Origin: Megaleporinus macrocephalus
Taxonomy: Eukaryota; Chordata; Actinopteri; Characiformes; Anostomidae
Direction: 5' to 3'
DNA length: 64,000 nt
Assembly: GCA_021613375.1 (NCBI GenBank)
Contig: CM038704.1
Location: forward strand, 7,193,591 to 7,257,590
Numbering within the stretch: position 1 is the first letter of the stretch; every line of letters begins with the position of its first letter. Shown here piece by piece: positions 49,501-61,589 of the stretch. The translations under genes and the position numbers were made by a program. Below the pieces are notes generated by a model, which ran no database searches, was not told the origin of the DNA, and worked only from the letters and a program-made list of their open reading frames with translations.

Positions 49501-50150
49501 ATATTACAGCTATATGGACCCTCGGAGTGACGATGCAAGCGTGCTCAGGCCTGGAACATTAATCGCAATGTGTACACGGACCAGCAGGGGGGTGAGAAGT
49601 GGGGTGAATCAGACTCAGGCACAGTACTAAGTCTCTGAGCATAGTCTGAGTACGCCCTTTACACTGTCCCGCTGGTGACAAGTCACGGCTGAAGAAACGT
49701 TCAGGTCTTAAAAAAATCTGAACGAAAGACGAGACCTTTGCTGTTTGCAAAGAATGTGAGTGTACATTACGACGCCTCCCAGTACAGACACCACAGACTT
49801 GTCCATGCTCACCTGAAAACGGTAACCACAGCGCTGAAGGCCAGAAGGCTCGACATGTGTGGGAATTTGCCATCATAATTCTAGCAAAAGTGAGGAAAGC
49901 TGGGTCTGTGCGGTCTTCTGCAAAGAACTCCATAAGCTGGTCCATAACTCGGATTTAACTTTTTGAAGCAGCACACAAAAACAAAATGAACTGGTGGTCA
50001 GATCTCAGTGCCAGCTGGCTAGGCTACTCTCGTTACTGCTAGGCTAACACTGTTCACCTCAGCTCATCAACCATCAGGCTTAATGACCTGAACTAACTCA
50101 GCTACACTCTCACACCGCAGTATCATTTCAGATTCATATTCATATTCATT
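49501..50150. other. Intronic stretch with unassigned minus-strand ORF
   Basis: A minus-strand ORF at 49559-49945 begins MDQLMEFFAEDRTDPAFLTF and is 128 codons without low complexity. No family was recognised, and its C-terminal half looks non-protein-like. It may be part of a decayed mobile element. Nothing else was seen. Confidence 0.2.
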
Positions 50151-50159
50151 CAGACCCAA

Positions 50160-50700
50160 GTACCATTAGCTAAAGCTTGTGATTTATGCTCCTAGTGAAT
50201 ATGCCAAACAGTATTAATACAGTAAGTAGAGCTTTTCCATACATCAGTGTGTTTATTTAACCCTTTCCAAGCTTCTCCATTCTATATACCAGCCGCCGAT
50301 TATCTGGGTACAGTCTCATACTAATACCCTGCTTTGACTGCTCAGTACATCCCATCATTAAGCTAAATCAAGATTTGCTGCTTGAAGGAACTTGCATACA
50401 TTCATACAATGTCTGGGGCGTCCAGGAGAAATCTGGAACCTGAACTTTGTTCTTCAAACTGGAGCTTAAGATCTGATACTACTTCTCTCCACAATAAGAT
50501 ATCATGTAACATTGTATTGTACGTGTTGTAAAATACATCTGTTCAAAGTGTCGGACGAGTCCTATGGGCGGGATAAGGCAGTGCGGCCTTTCCAACCCGT
50601 GCGTCCCTAGCACTAAATCAATGTCAGGGAGGTAACATACACTTATATTGATCCAGCATAAAGACTTTTAAACATTTAGCTTAGTGTGTCTAAAGTCACA
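50160..50700 (-). repeat. Family B dispersed repeat, inverted, with GC-rich insert
   Basis: The order of 35881-36330 is repeated in reverse (TGACTGCTCAGTAC, GGGGCGTCCAGGAGAAATCT, AAAATACATCTGTTC). At 50537-50634 the expected sequence is replaced by about 100 GC-rich bases (CGGACGAGTCCTATGGGCGG) before the family resumes at ATAAAGACTTTTAAAC. Confidence 0.7.
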
Positions 50701-50719
50701 GAGGTCCTATATTCCTGCC

Positions 50720-50726
50720 ATATATC

Positions 50727-50810
<84 letters not shown>
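50720..50810. repeat. (AT)n microsatellite
   Basis: About 40 AT units. The tyrosine/isoleucine frame through it is an artefact. Confidence 0.95.
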
Positions 50811-50811
<1 letters not shown>

Positions 50812-51616
50812 ATGGTCTTTCCTTGTACACTGTGTATCTCGTGGAAGAGCTCATATTGCCTGTGGTTTGGTAATGCTAGGCAGGGACCATATAAAGCAGT
50901 CCAAAGACAGTATGACTATTTAGTGACCTTTAACCTTCCAGTATTAAGGGGTGTAAGAAAAAATATCGCAAATATCGACTAACAGGGATACTTATGTTCT
51001 ATAGTGATCACTATATCAATTCTTAAAAAACCCCGTATCAATAATACACAGATTCCTGGCAGACGTATGAATCAGTGTGTTTGTGTTTAAACCTCTGATT
51101 CACTAGTTGGCAGTAATGGTAAAATCCATATTCAGCTGCACCTCCATCATGTAACAAGCCGCACAAGGGCCCAATATCTAATTGTAAAGCTTTGGCAAAC
51201 CTGTTCATACAGTGGTGTGTTTTAATAGAAGGATTTAAAAAATTGCAATTACTTTGTTTCCAATATCTCAATAAATCGTGATATGCTGAATCGTGGCCGC
51301 TGTATCACGATACGTACTGTGTCGCCAGGTTCTTGCCCATACACAGCCCTACTCAGTATGACGTTACTTAAATTGTAGAACGTACAGTTCTCCACTGGTG
51401 TCTCACAGAGGAGATGGTTCTCCTTCAACATCAGGCAGAGCAGTTTCTACTTAGTTTTATTCCTAAGACGCCATAGCATTCACAAGTGCCAGTGCTATTA
51501 GCCTGTGTCTGATATGAATCAGAATAAATTAGCTCTCTGAACGCAGGATGCTGTAAGTGGTAGTTTAGAAATGTGCTTTGAGTTTTGCAGGTTTTCCACG
51601 TTTTTTCGGTACTCAC

Positions 51617-51704
51617 AAGCAATGATGTTGCCATAGCGATTCTTGTTGCGGTTCTCGTCTTTCTTGGCTGTTTCCCACGGGGCAGTCTGTCCCTCCGCCA
51701 GACC
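51617..51704 (-). CDS. ptprt: ptprt-like exon: start of PTP D1 domain (KNRY loop)
   Basis: An 88-nt coding exon of a receptor-type protein tyrosine phosphatase, a plasma-membrane enzyme that removes phosphate from tyrosine. On the minus strand it follows a TTTCAG acceptor and ends at a GTGAGT donor. It begins in phase 0 and ends one base into a codon. It encodes 29 residues beginning [19 protein letters not shown] and ending [10 protein letters not shown]. The KNRY motif is the phosphotyrosine-recognition loop at the start of D1. The length and the [10 protein letters not shown] stretch agree with PTPRT as remembered; PTPRM and PTPRK differ here. The 88/77/37/98-nt exon series fits the R2B gene structure. 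The preceding exon (expected ending near GFKEEYE) was looked for up to base 64000 and not found. The family is certain; the paralogue rests on memory. Confidence 0.9.
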
Positions 51705-51989
51705 CTGAAATCACATTAAACACAGTCACTACAGCACAGTAACACACACACACACACACTTCCACACAACAACCGACTGCCTGAAAAACTCATACCTGCT
51801 CGTTTGGCTTTTGCTTGAACCACAACATCACAGCCCAAATCACATTTAGCCCTTAGTAGTCCAGTTTCTACTTTTGTTTTGTTGCACTCCTCACATGCAA
51901 TGTAATTATACAGTTATTACATAGTAGGTAAGTAAAACAACAGCCCATCACGTGTGGTCTGATGTTTGGTCTGTTATTGAACAGCTGCC

Positions 51990-52560
51990 TATCCTTTGTG
52001 GTCTAATGCTAAACAACTGCCCATCATGTTCAGTCTGATGTTTAAAAACTGCCCATCCTGTGCAGTCTGATGCTAAATAACTGCCCATCTGGTGTGGTCT
52101 GAGGCTGAACAACAGCCCCTCCTATGCAGGCTGAGGCTGAACAACTGCACATCCTGTGTGGTCTAATGCTAAATAACTGCCCATCTGGTGTGGTCTGATG
52201 TTAATAACTGCCCCTCCTGTGCAGGCTGAGGCTGAACAACTGCCCATCCTGTGTGGTCTGATACTGAACAACTGTCCATCCTGTGCAGACTGATACTGAA
52301 CAACTGCCCATCCTGTGCAGACTGATTCTGAACAACTGCCCCTCCTGGTGGGTCCTGATGTTAATCAGCTGCCCAATCCCCTGAGTGGTACTGATACTGA
52401 CCCAACTGCCCATCCTGTGGTGGTCTGATGTTAATAACTGCCCATCCTGTGTGGTCTGATACTGAACAACTGCCCATCCTGTGTGGTCTGATGTTAATAG
52501 CTGCCCATCCTGTGTGGTCTGATACTGAACAACTGCCCATCCTGTGTGATCTGATGCTGT
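51990..52560. repeat. ~32-bp degenerate minisatellite
   Basis: The unit is about CTGATGCTGAACAACTGCCC + ATCCTGTGTGGT, with versions CTGATGTTAATAACTGCCC. There are around 17 copies. A minus-strand frame through it (TTQDGQL repeats) is periodic, not a gene. Confidence 0.9.
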
Positions 52561-52619
52561 TGCTTCATCTGCATTGACCTGTTGCCCCTGTAAGCCTGCA
52601 TTCTGGACCACAGTGGATC

Positions 52620-52985
52620 TCCTTCTGTCCAGTGCTATGTGGAAAGCTTTGATGCTAGTCCTCTAAAGATCCTGCCTCATAATCACTGTCATTTTCTGCT
52701 CCTGCTTTCACAAAACTAATCAGTCATTCTGAACTGGTTCTTCATGTTAATCTGTTGGGACTCTAACATTTTTCATATTTTTGTACTTGTTTTGCTATCT
52801 GATGTGGAACAGATGAGGATGGTTCCCCTAGGAATCCGAGAATTTGGTTCCTCTTGAGGTTTGTCCTCTTGATCTGAGGGAGGTTTTCCTTAATGACACT
52901 CATTGGGGGTTTGGACCTATATGTTCTCTAAAGCTGCTTTGTGACAACATATGTTGTAAAAAAAGCTCTATATAAGTAAATAATC
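52620..52985 (+). repeat. Fish retroposon-like tail repeat
   Basis: GAGGATGGTTCCCCTA, TTTGGTTCCTCTTGAGG, AAAGCTGCTTTGTGACAACA and AAAAGCTCTATATAAGTAAA. The last phrases are a very common fish sequence (GCTGCTTTG.GACAA..., then AAAGCGCTATATAAATAAA) that also ends in an A-rich tail. Confidence 0.65.
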
Positions 52986-53154
52986 ACATTAACTGGCTTG
53001 ATCAAGTCCAGCATGCACAACCAGAGCCTACTGTATTTCCTATCACTGTATCAAAGATGCATTGGGCATTGCTTACTGCAGGACTGGGTTCAGAGTGAGC
53101 TTGTTAAGGTCATATTATGATTTTTTTTGGAAAACAACATTAATATCATTGCTC

Positions 53155-53540
53155 TCCAATGAAAAACAGGCATCTCCAAAGTGGCAAGCTTTACAGGAGT
53201 GATGGCCAACTAACTGTGTTCACGTTAATGTAATCAATGGAAACGCACAAGAAAAGTCATTTTGAGAGCGGTTCTATAGGGTCAATCTCAAGCATGAAGA
53301 AAAATTGAAATCGACAAAAACGATAGAGGCCTTTCATGTTTTTCTTTGGATAACAACGATATGACAGTCCTATCATGCATGCAATACTATCCTGAAAAAA
53401 ATCAGTCGTATCCTCCAAAACCACAGTTTACTTTTAATGTAAGTTGATAGTAATGTATTTGGTTTAAAGAAGTTCTGGAGCGTGTTTTGGTCCAGTGGTC
53501 TTAACATCTGGACACAATGTAAAGGAAATTATGTAGAAAA
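53155..53540 (+). repeat. Dispersed repeat family A, two diverged copies
   Basis: Block 53155-53290 (ATCTCCAAAGTGGCAAGCTT...) and block 53400-53530 (TTTACTTTTAATGTAAGTTG) are both on the plus strand. Both are more diverged than other copies. Confidence 0.55.
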
Positions 53541-55085
53541 GTAGTGACTAAAAATTATTACCATTTATAATTTTATTAAATATTTCAGTAGCCATATAAA
53601 CAGACCAGCACGTGGGACTTTACAACGCCAACCTATTCATAGCTAACTTTACCACCAGACCACACCTCGACGTAGCTCGCTCAAACTGTCTTCAAGAGGC
53701 CTGCGTGCCTACCATGATTCACTCAGTGAGTGATGCCACACACCATGGGCCACACATCCTCAGGGGTGGGGGGCTTGGAGAGGGCCCTTGAGCCAGTCAG
53801 TAACAAAGCTCTACAGTATATTAGAAAATGGATCAATTTTGCATTCTTGAACACAAAACCCTTGAAAAGCAGTAAAGCTGAACACGGAACAGCGAGATGT
53901 GCTTCAGGTATCGAAGGCATTGTGCACTGAAGGTTCTCCTACTCAGGGAACGATGGCTTTTCCACTCAGACGGCGGCCACAGACTGAGAAATGACAGCTC
54001 TGCATCGCCTCCCAAACCCGAGCCCAACCATTTACTGTGACAGAACAATAATTCACACCATCAAAGAACAAAAAAGCGACTTCACGGACAAAACCGTACG
54101 AGCTCCGTCTCGGAGTGGGGCGAACCAGTGGAATGCGAGTGTCATATCCCAACTGATTCACTGTGGGAGATACTCGGGTCTTTCAAAGAGCAGTTCGTAT
54201 TTTTTTGTTGTTTTTTTTTATGGGGGGGGGAGAGAAAAAGAAAACAACTTTCACGAGATACCAATCAGAGGAGAAGCGTTTGAGAAGCTGAAAGCTTGAC
54301 TTTCTCAAAAAAGGGAATTGATGGCAGGAAAAAAAAAAAAGAGCGCTGCACTCCAGCGACTGACAGATCCCAACGTTTCACACACAATTCCGTCGGAGTG
54401 CTGAAGCCTCGTATTATTGTTATTATTTCTTTGTGTGTGTGAGCAGAAGGCGTCTTTGTTTGCATTCGCACTGTCAGAGTGCCCGTGTGATGATCATAAA
54501 AAAGATGTAGAGCAGAAATAATGGAAAATAAAGACCACCCAGAAAAAACATTTGGGCTAAAGAAATAAGAAACGAAAGAAACGCAGCAGATAATAAACAG
54601 CCGCTCACTCGGCTTCATGGTAACTACAAGTTCTGCAGACTCCTGGATCATGTAAGCACGAAGTTCTAAAGACGTTGCTGTTCGAGTGTGTTAACTCTGA
54701 TTAAAAGCTACAGCACGTGTGCTAACAATAGTGTTTCTGGTAGTGATTGTAAGAATGTAGGAGGCTTTTAAACGGATTGACTGCTTGGTACAACCCTGTG
54801 GGTCATAATTGTGATTGGTTGTTGTTTCTTGTTCTTGTCTTGTTGAGTGTGCCTCATTGTGTCAGTATTTGTCGGCCTGCCAGCTTTGTCATAATTTTCA
54901 GTTTTATAGGAATTGTTCTCCCCTCGTTCTCATTGGCTAAAACAAGAACGTCCTTGCTTTTTCATTCCCTTTAACACAGAACCGTCCATCTTCCTCATTG
55001 GCTACAGCATGGTCTGTTTGAAATCTGGATGGTAAAAGCTTTAGAAGCTGCACAGGTAGAGGCAGTCTCTGACTGAGTCAATCTT

Positions 55086-56110
55086 TATGTAAAGTGGGCG
55101 TGAGCTGAAACAGTCCCATCCTGTTTCAATGCTGGTCCATCTGGATGGCACAGTGATGTAACTGAGGGTGTAGCAGTTGATACAGATGAACAGGAGAGGT
55201 TGTGACGTTCTAGATTATATACTGTTGTAATGGTTACTATAAGAACTGACCGACTTAAAGAAGTAACTAACGGACAGAATTAACGGACCACCTCTTTCTA
55301 CAGGTACCCCTGAAGCAGTCAACGTCCACCGTAGGTCTGGCTTCAATACGCAGCTTTAGAGTCTTTGGGTGTGTCTCAAAACCTAGTTCCTACTGAGCTC
55401 CTACATAGGCAGCATTTAACGTCATAGTATGCGATCCTGACATGTAGACTTTCCCAATTCTTACATACCTTAAACATGCTGTCTCTACTGAGGAACCGTT
55501 ATTTTACACCTGATTGTTAAGGAAGCATCGAACCACTTCCTCAGCCACTAAGACCATCCTCGGATGCAACACAGGCTAATCTACGGAGCACGATGAAGTG
55601 GTTTTAAAAATGGTGAGTTAATTTGATTCTCTCTGGAGTTTTTAATGTGTTTCTGGTCATAAATAAATCACCCAAAACAGTATTTTATTATCAACTCTGT
55701 AAACGAGTCCTTCATCCATTTACACTTTTATTACTCAGTTTATGCTTAGGCAAATATTGAAGCCTCAGGCTATATTTTTGGATGCTCTGGTAGGCTTAGC
55801 AACCATCTAAACCACCAGATCGTGTGCTGCAGTGGGCGGGAAACAAGCCGTGACGCGCAGTCGTCTCTCTAAACTAGAGTGTCCTCAGTAATCTGTGTAT
55901 GAGGAGATGATGAGGAGAGAACGCTGCTACTTACACAGCCTGCGACCTAGACAGCCTAACTTTACTACACTCACATAGTTTTGAGACAGACCCATTATGT
56001 AAAGTGGGCATGAGCTGAAACAGTCCCACTACTATCTCAAAGCTGGTGCATCTGGATGACACAGTGATGTAACTGAGGGTGTTGCAGTTGGCACACTGTA
56101 GGAAGTGGTC
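55086..56110. repeat. Duplicated ~95-bp repeat flanking a TIR element
   Basis: 55086-55180 and 55998-56100 share AAAGTGGGC.TGAGCTGAAA, CAGTCCCA, and CACAGTGATGTAACTGAGGG. Between them sits the TIR element at 55367-55993. Confidence 0.8.
55367..55993. mobile_element. 627-bp non-autonomous TIR element
   Basis: Terminal repeats are GGGTGTGTCTCAAAAC on the left and GTTTTGAGACAGACCC on the right (inverted, 14 of 16 matching). No ORF is present. TGTCTCAAAACCTAG-type ends recur widely in fish genomes. Target duplication is not obvious (CTTT before, ATTA after). Confidence 0.7.
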
Positions 56111-56319
56111 ATAATAATGTGACTCGACAGTTCCAGATCACGGAGCTGACAGAGTATGCTAAACATCACAGCAGTGCGTAAATAGAAGAATTACTAATAG
56201 AAGCTACTAGACAGCAATCATATTCTCTCAGACGGATCATTACCTACACAGAACGAGGCAAACCTTAATTCTAAGCATCTGAAAAGCCTCGCGGCTGAGT
56301 GGCGGTACATCTCCGCGCA

Positions 56320-57010
56320 TCTAAGTCAGCAGCACCGAGCGAAGAGCGAATCAGAGCGCCATATGGGAGCAGTCAGGCGCAGGCATGCGCGCCGCAGACC
56401 TCTGCTATCTGTTGAAACGTCTGATGTGCTAGATGTGATCTTGCAAGCATCGCGTCTTTACGTCTCATAATCTGGAGCTGAGGAGGAGTCCGCTACCCGA
56501 ACGCGAGAAATGGGATCTGGCACCAGTTTGGAGCACTCATCCGCCCCGGCAATCTGCAATGAACTCCCTGTCCATGTCAATTAACCAGGAGCTGGCAAGC
56601 CTTTCATTTAAACAATTATCCTTAAAGAACCCAATTAGAGCGAGGGGGGCGGAGGGGGTTGGAGGGTGGGGGGAGCAGGCTAAATTACACAAAGGAATCT
56701 AAACCTCCTGGCAAAGAACAGAAACTTGCCTTTTTACTTGGGTCTCGTCTTTGCTTTGTAGCGCGTGGGCGGGTTTTATTCGGGGTCGAGTAGAGGTGTG
56801 CACGCGCATTTTCCCCAAAGCAAAACAAATGGCCTAGATGGATTTGAGCTTTGATCCCAAGAAAAGCGGCCCTTCAATTCGAAGCGATTAAATATACGCT
56901 TTAGGAGAGGGGAGAAAACCAAGATAAAACAATCCCACTCGCGTCTCCGCGGACCTGCGGAAGACGCAGCGGCGCGCGAGTGTAGTTTGCGCGTATGCCG
57001 GAAGAATAAG
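56320..57010. promoter_or_regulatory. CpG- and G-rich island with unique segment
   Basis: GGCGCAGGCATGCGCGCCGC (56376), a repeat-free block with CATGTCAATTAACCAGGAGC and TTTAAACAATTATCC (56570-56640), a G-rich run at 56643-56676, and CGCAGCGGCGCGCGAG (56966). An ATC trinucleotide run follows at 57066-57091. It is a candidate regulatory island by composition. The minus-strand ORF at 56776-57225, including its Asp run, is not recognisable as a protein. Confidence 0.3.
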
Positions 57011-57399
57011 TGTGGGAGGTAGTGGGTCTCCAGACTCAGGAGTTGCCGAGGTGCTTCCTCCCCCTCATAATCATCATCATCATCATCATCGTTACCGAGC
57101 TCTCGAGTCGTCGAGGAAGGATGTATCTCGTTTTCCTTATCAGACGCTGCTGAAACAGCCCTGTTCTCTTCTGATGTAATGTGAAGAACACCCGGCCCTC
57201 CTTCAAAGACATCAGAAGAAATCACGAAAGAAGTTTTCTCTTATATAACGCCCTGCATGTAGGCACAGCCCACACTCTGTACTACATAACAAACAAGCAC
57301 TGAAATAAATAATGTGTACTATGACTAGGCAGAGACGCCGGCTGATGAATAAGGATGGAGCAGATACTGTATAAAGAGTATCCACATTATGTAGCATCC

Positions 57400-58135
57400 T
57401 TTAAGCCTTTCATACACAAGCTCAGCAAACCTCTTCTACTGCTCAGCATGGGCTAAACTTGGCCCGTATTCATTTCCTATGTTAATGTATGTGCTGCTGA
57501 GTATCTCTTTGGTAAATCTATTAAAATCAGTTTAGTTCATTATTTAATGTTCCAAGTTTCCATTAAAAAATCTTGTTTTTTACCCTAAATCATTATTTTA
57601 ATTCTTATTTATTTACTTCATTAACAAAAAGAGTGTATATAGTCGCTGTCCACTAAAAACGTAAAAAACTATTTTTGCCGATTTTGAGTTTTCATCATTT
57701 GAACACACCAATGATCGTTTACATGGTGTGAAACGTTCATGGTGAATGGACCAATAGAAGTGCTCACAAAACACCCTTGGGAAAATAAATCAGGTTCCAA
57801 ATCGAACTTCCTACTTGAAACAGTAAAGTAAGTTTTTGTTCTCTCCTGTAAAGTTGCAATTTTGGAGATTATTGTTTTTCATTGGACAGTGATGATATGT
57901 TTACTAACGCTGATAGTTCCTATCAAATTTCATAGTGAACACATAAGGGTTCGTTCTGATCCATGCTGTGTGTTAGAAGGCAGTGAGATAAAAAATAATT
58001 TTTATTAAAGAAGTTAAAGAATAAACCTGAAATAAGGATTTGTGATGATCAAAAACAAAGCTTGAATGATAAAGTTAATGTTATTGTGGAGATATAGTAA
58101 ATAAAATCTCAGTTGTGCATCAAAGGGTTAATGAA
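57400..58135 (-). repeat. Family C and family A copies, inverted
   Basis: 57400-57560 matches 26700-26830 inverted (GCTGAGTATCTCTTTGGTAA, ATCTATTAAAATC). 57740-57900 is family A (TGGACCAATAGAAGTGCTC, CTCTCCTGTAAAGTTGCAAT). 57905-58135 matches 26000-26250 inverted (TTCCTATCAAATTTCATAGT, GTGCATCAAAGGGTTAATG). Confidence 0.75.
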
Positions 58136-58716
58136 GTGGTTCATTCTTATGCTCTACTTTAATGGAGTAGTCATGTATCAACAATGTAACGATTCAGACT
58201 CTGTGTTACGACCCATATGCAGGGCTTTATTAACAGAAACAATGACACATCTACATACAGAGTCCCATTTACGTCAATATCCAGCACTGTTTGCTGTGTT
58301 GCCCTGAGGGCTGGCTAATGAGCCACAGGTGAGACGCCAACCAGGTGAATGCCGGTATAAAAGGGATAGGTGTGCCGCGATGGGGCGCAGAGATAGCGGT
58401 GACTTTCCAGACATATCACAATGTGTTTGCCCTGTTTGGTATCAGCCAACTAACTCTTCACAAATGCTTTCAAGCTCAAAGACATGCCATGAAAAAGACT
58501 AGACTAGTGGAGTTAGCTCAGGTGACAGCCCATTAGCATTTGCCTTTATAGGCTTTCGATTAATTGTCCTTCTTTGTGTAAGTTCTAACCCACATGGGAT
58601 CCACTGTGGCTTGTTGTGATCTGGTTCTGGGTTTAATTTCATGCTGCAGTGCTTAAGGCACCAAAGGCTCACTGATTGTTGGCGAAGCATTAGAATGATG
58701 TAACACTTTTATTTCC

Positions 58717-59720
58717 AGGGACCACACCCCCAACCACCCCCACCCTTCTGGGGTCCAGAAGGATAATGAGGGGGTCATAGACCCAAGACCATTTTCAACA
58801 ACCCTGGTACGAATATTCTACGACATACTGTAATGTATATAAGAGGTGTTTATAGAGTTGGCAGGCAATGAAGAACCAACAGGCTTAACCAGTTTGCAAG
58901 AGCGCCACCCTGAGGCAGAGCAGTGCAGCATCTCTAGTTAGTTATGATTACCAGAGACGGAAGCTCACTGTGGGTGAAGCAGCTAACAACCTTTATAACT
59001 CTTTATCTTCAGGGACCACCCTGGAATTTTGATTATGAGACATTCACAGGGTCCAAGAGGTTAATTAGGAGGTCTTGGACCACCTACCCCCGCCATCTTA
59101 CCCCCCTCCCCCACAACATAAAAATATGCTACGACATATTGTACTTCAAAGTACTTAAACTCTAAAGTACACTTTAGAGGTGTAGTTAGAGTTGCAAGTC
59201 ACTGAAGAACAAACAGGCTTACTTAGTTTGCTAGAGCGCCACCCTGAGGCAGAGCAGTGAGGCATCTCTAGTTAAGCGTACCAAAGACAGAGGCTCACTG
59301 GAAGTGAAGCAGCTACATTCTGAACTTTCCCAGAACTGGAGTTTCTATTTCTTCATCTTCAGGGACCACCCTCAAATATTGATTATGAGACATTCACAAG
59401 AGGTTCCAAGAGGTTAATTAGGAGGTCATCTACCCCCCTCACCCCCCACCCCCCCCAAACTCAGCCCCCCAACATACAAATATGCTATGACATACTGTAA
59501 CAAATTTTAGAGAAGAAGTTAGTTTACATTGGGCCAGAGCACTGAAGAACCTACATGGCTACTTAGTATGCTCATTGCGCCACCCCGGCGGCAGAGCTGC
59601 TGGTCAGCATCTCTAGTTAGTTACAAATACCAGAGACTCACTGGAGGTGAAGCAGCTAAACGATGACCTTTCCTGAACTGGAGTTCCTGTTTTTACCCAA
59701 TCTGTCAGACATTCTCAGCC
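58717..59720. repeat. ~300-350-bp unit in three tandem copies
   Basis: Copies begin AGGGACCAC at 58717, 59011 and 59361. They share AGCGCCACCCTGAGGCAGAG, CATCTCTAGTTA, GCTCACTG.....GTGAAGCAGC and GATTATGAGACATTCACA. A partial fourth head follows at about 59690. C-rich runs in the middle (ACCCCCCACCCCCCCC) vary in length. Confidence 0.85.
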
Positions 59721-60666
59721 CTTAGCAGCTGAATTTGAAACATTCAGGCTGTCCTATGAGGTTACTTTTTATGGGGGTCCCACGGACCCCTCTCTTGCCG
59801 AGAGACTCCCCTGTATCTTGCACCATTCGACTCTCGCCTGAAATCCTGTTTTTTTTAAGGTGTTCATCCCTAACAATAGGGCCTGGACAAATCTGTGAAC
59901 TGGGAGCGGCACGGAGACTGTTCAGATTCTCCATTTGGTGTGAGGTTAAGTAAACTTTGAGGGCCGACGACTCTCCCGTTCCCCGTTCGCAAAACCAACC
60001 CTCACAGGACGCGTGTCAGCGACGCACCTACACACGAGGCAACACCATCCTGGTGGGGATCACGATCAGCGGTTTGAGAGTATGCAGCATTTTTGAATCA
60101 TTAACTGACCCTCACATGTTATGTAAATATTCTCTCTGGACACTGACCACTGAGAAATAACTTCCATCATCTACATTAATGAATTATCTGCTATAAGAAT
60201 TAGTAGCAGTCCACTTTCTCCCCCAAGCGTGATGAGCTCCACCGCTGTCAGCAGCAGTCTGAGAGTCTGAGACAGTGTGGTGGAGCTTCTCCTTTAGCTC
60301 ACACTTCAAAGGGCGCTTCCTGTTGATAGTATGACCAACCGAGAAGAGAGAGTAGAGAAGAAATATATAGTATAATATTGCTAATGACTCGAGCACCCGC
60401 TCAAAAGTTTAGGAGATTTACTTTAGTAATTTCATAGGCATGTCATGCTATTTTCATAGGCAATTCACCAAACGATACACGACCTTCGGCTTTCCAAGCA
60501 ATGTAAATGTACAGTGTATCACTGATGATCTTTTAGCAAGATTAAAAAATGGTTGTATGTAAGAGTCTATTTTTGGTACTATTGGCTTATTTTAACAGAG
60601 AAAGTTCTATTGCATCATATCCTCCCAGTCCTCTGTCTAAATCTCCCTGGTACAGCAAGCCAATCC

Positions 60667-60704
60667 CGGGGGGGTGGTGGGGGGGGGGGGAGGGGGTGGG
60701 GGTG
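60667..60704. repeat. G-rich tract
   Basis: GGGGGGG, an 11-12 base G run and GGGGGTGGGGGTG within 38 bp on the plus strand. It could form a G-quadruplex in DNA. In the ptprt transcript it would be C-rich. Confidence 0.85.
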
Positions 60705-61589
60705 CGGAGATGTTATTTAGGACTAATTGGGTTTGTTGAGGCGCTACACGCTTGCTTCAACTTGTGATGGCAGGCATCTTCGACTGAAAAGACATTCTAC
60801 TAAGCAAGTGAGGATAAAAGGGAAGGGCCAACATTCTACCAGTTAGGTTTAAGTATTCTGAAGGATCAGGCATTGAGTGTCTTTGGCTGACCGACGCATC
60901 AATGACCAGAAAGAAACTATCTTTCTTTAGATGACGCCTTTGTAATCTCCATTTGTTGTAGTCGCTACTAAACCATTACAGAACATGGTGAAATCGGGAT
61001 GAACAAGGTATGCAGCGAATCAGATGACTAGCAGTCTGTAAGTGTAAACTAGCAAAGAGCTACAGAATGTGGACGATGGTCAGCGGTGTGTAGATGTAAG
61101 GAGGTGGTTGTAATGTTATGGCTGATTGGTGTGTATATTACTTATTCTACTCTGGTCCTCTTATTGATGATGTCATAGTGCTCAGTGTTAGGAGACTGTT
61201 TAGGCTGCATTGGGGTAACAGCAGATAGGAGAGATTCCCGCCCCAGGCGGGGTTCAGTAAAACCTCTCGAACACCAACCGGGAGACATCGGTGTTGTATG
61301 TCGCTGCAAATATCGAAATTGTGCCACAGATGGCAATTCATCATGCAATGGTCAGAAGCCGCACTTCTAAGCGTGGGGGGTCACCGTAACGGACAGGCAC
61401 AACGTCCGCCAAACGCTTTGCACTCGCTGGGCTTAGCTGATGAGACTAAAAACAGGGAAACATTCATACGATACTTCAGTATATTCAACCCATCATGGGG
61501 CCCAACGTACACAACAAGAATAGGTAGTCACACCCTGTTAAAACTAAGGCAGTGGGTAGAATTGCAGACGCAGGCACACATCCATGATC

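Noticed and set aside
49559..49945. 128-codon minus-strand ORF as a ptprt exon
   Set aside because: It does not resemble any PTPRT segment and lacks supporting splice sites. Kept only as an unassigned ORF.
52201..52611. TTQDGQL-repeat minus-strand frame
   Set aside because: Generated by the ~32-bp minisatellite.
56776..57225. 149-codon minus-strand ORF with Asp run
   Set aside because: The Asp run is an ATC microsatellite and the rest is unlike any known protein. More likely chance in a GC-rich island.
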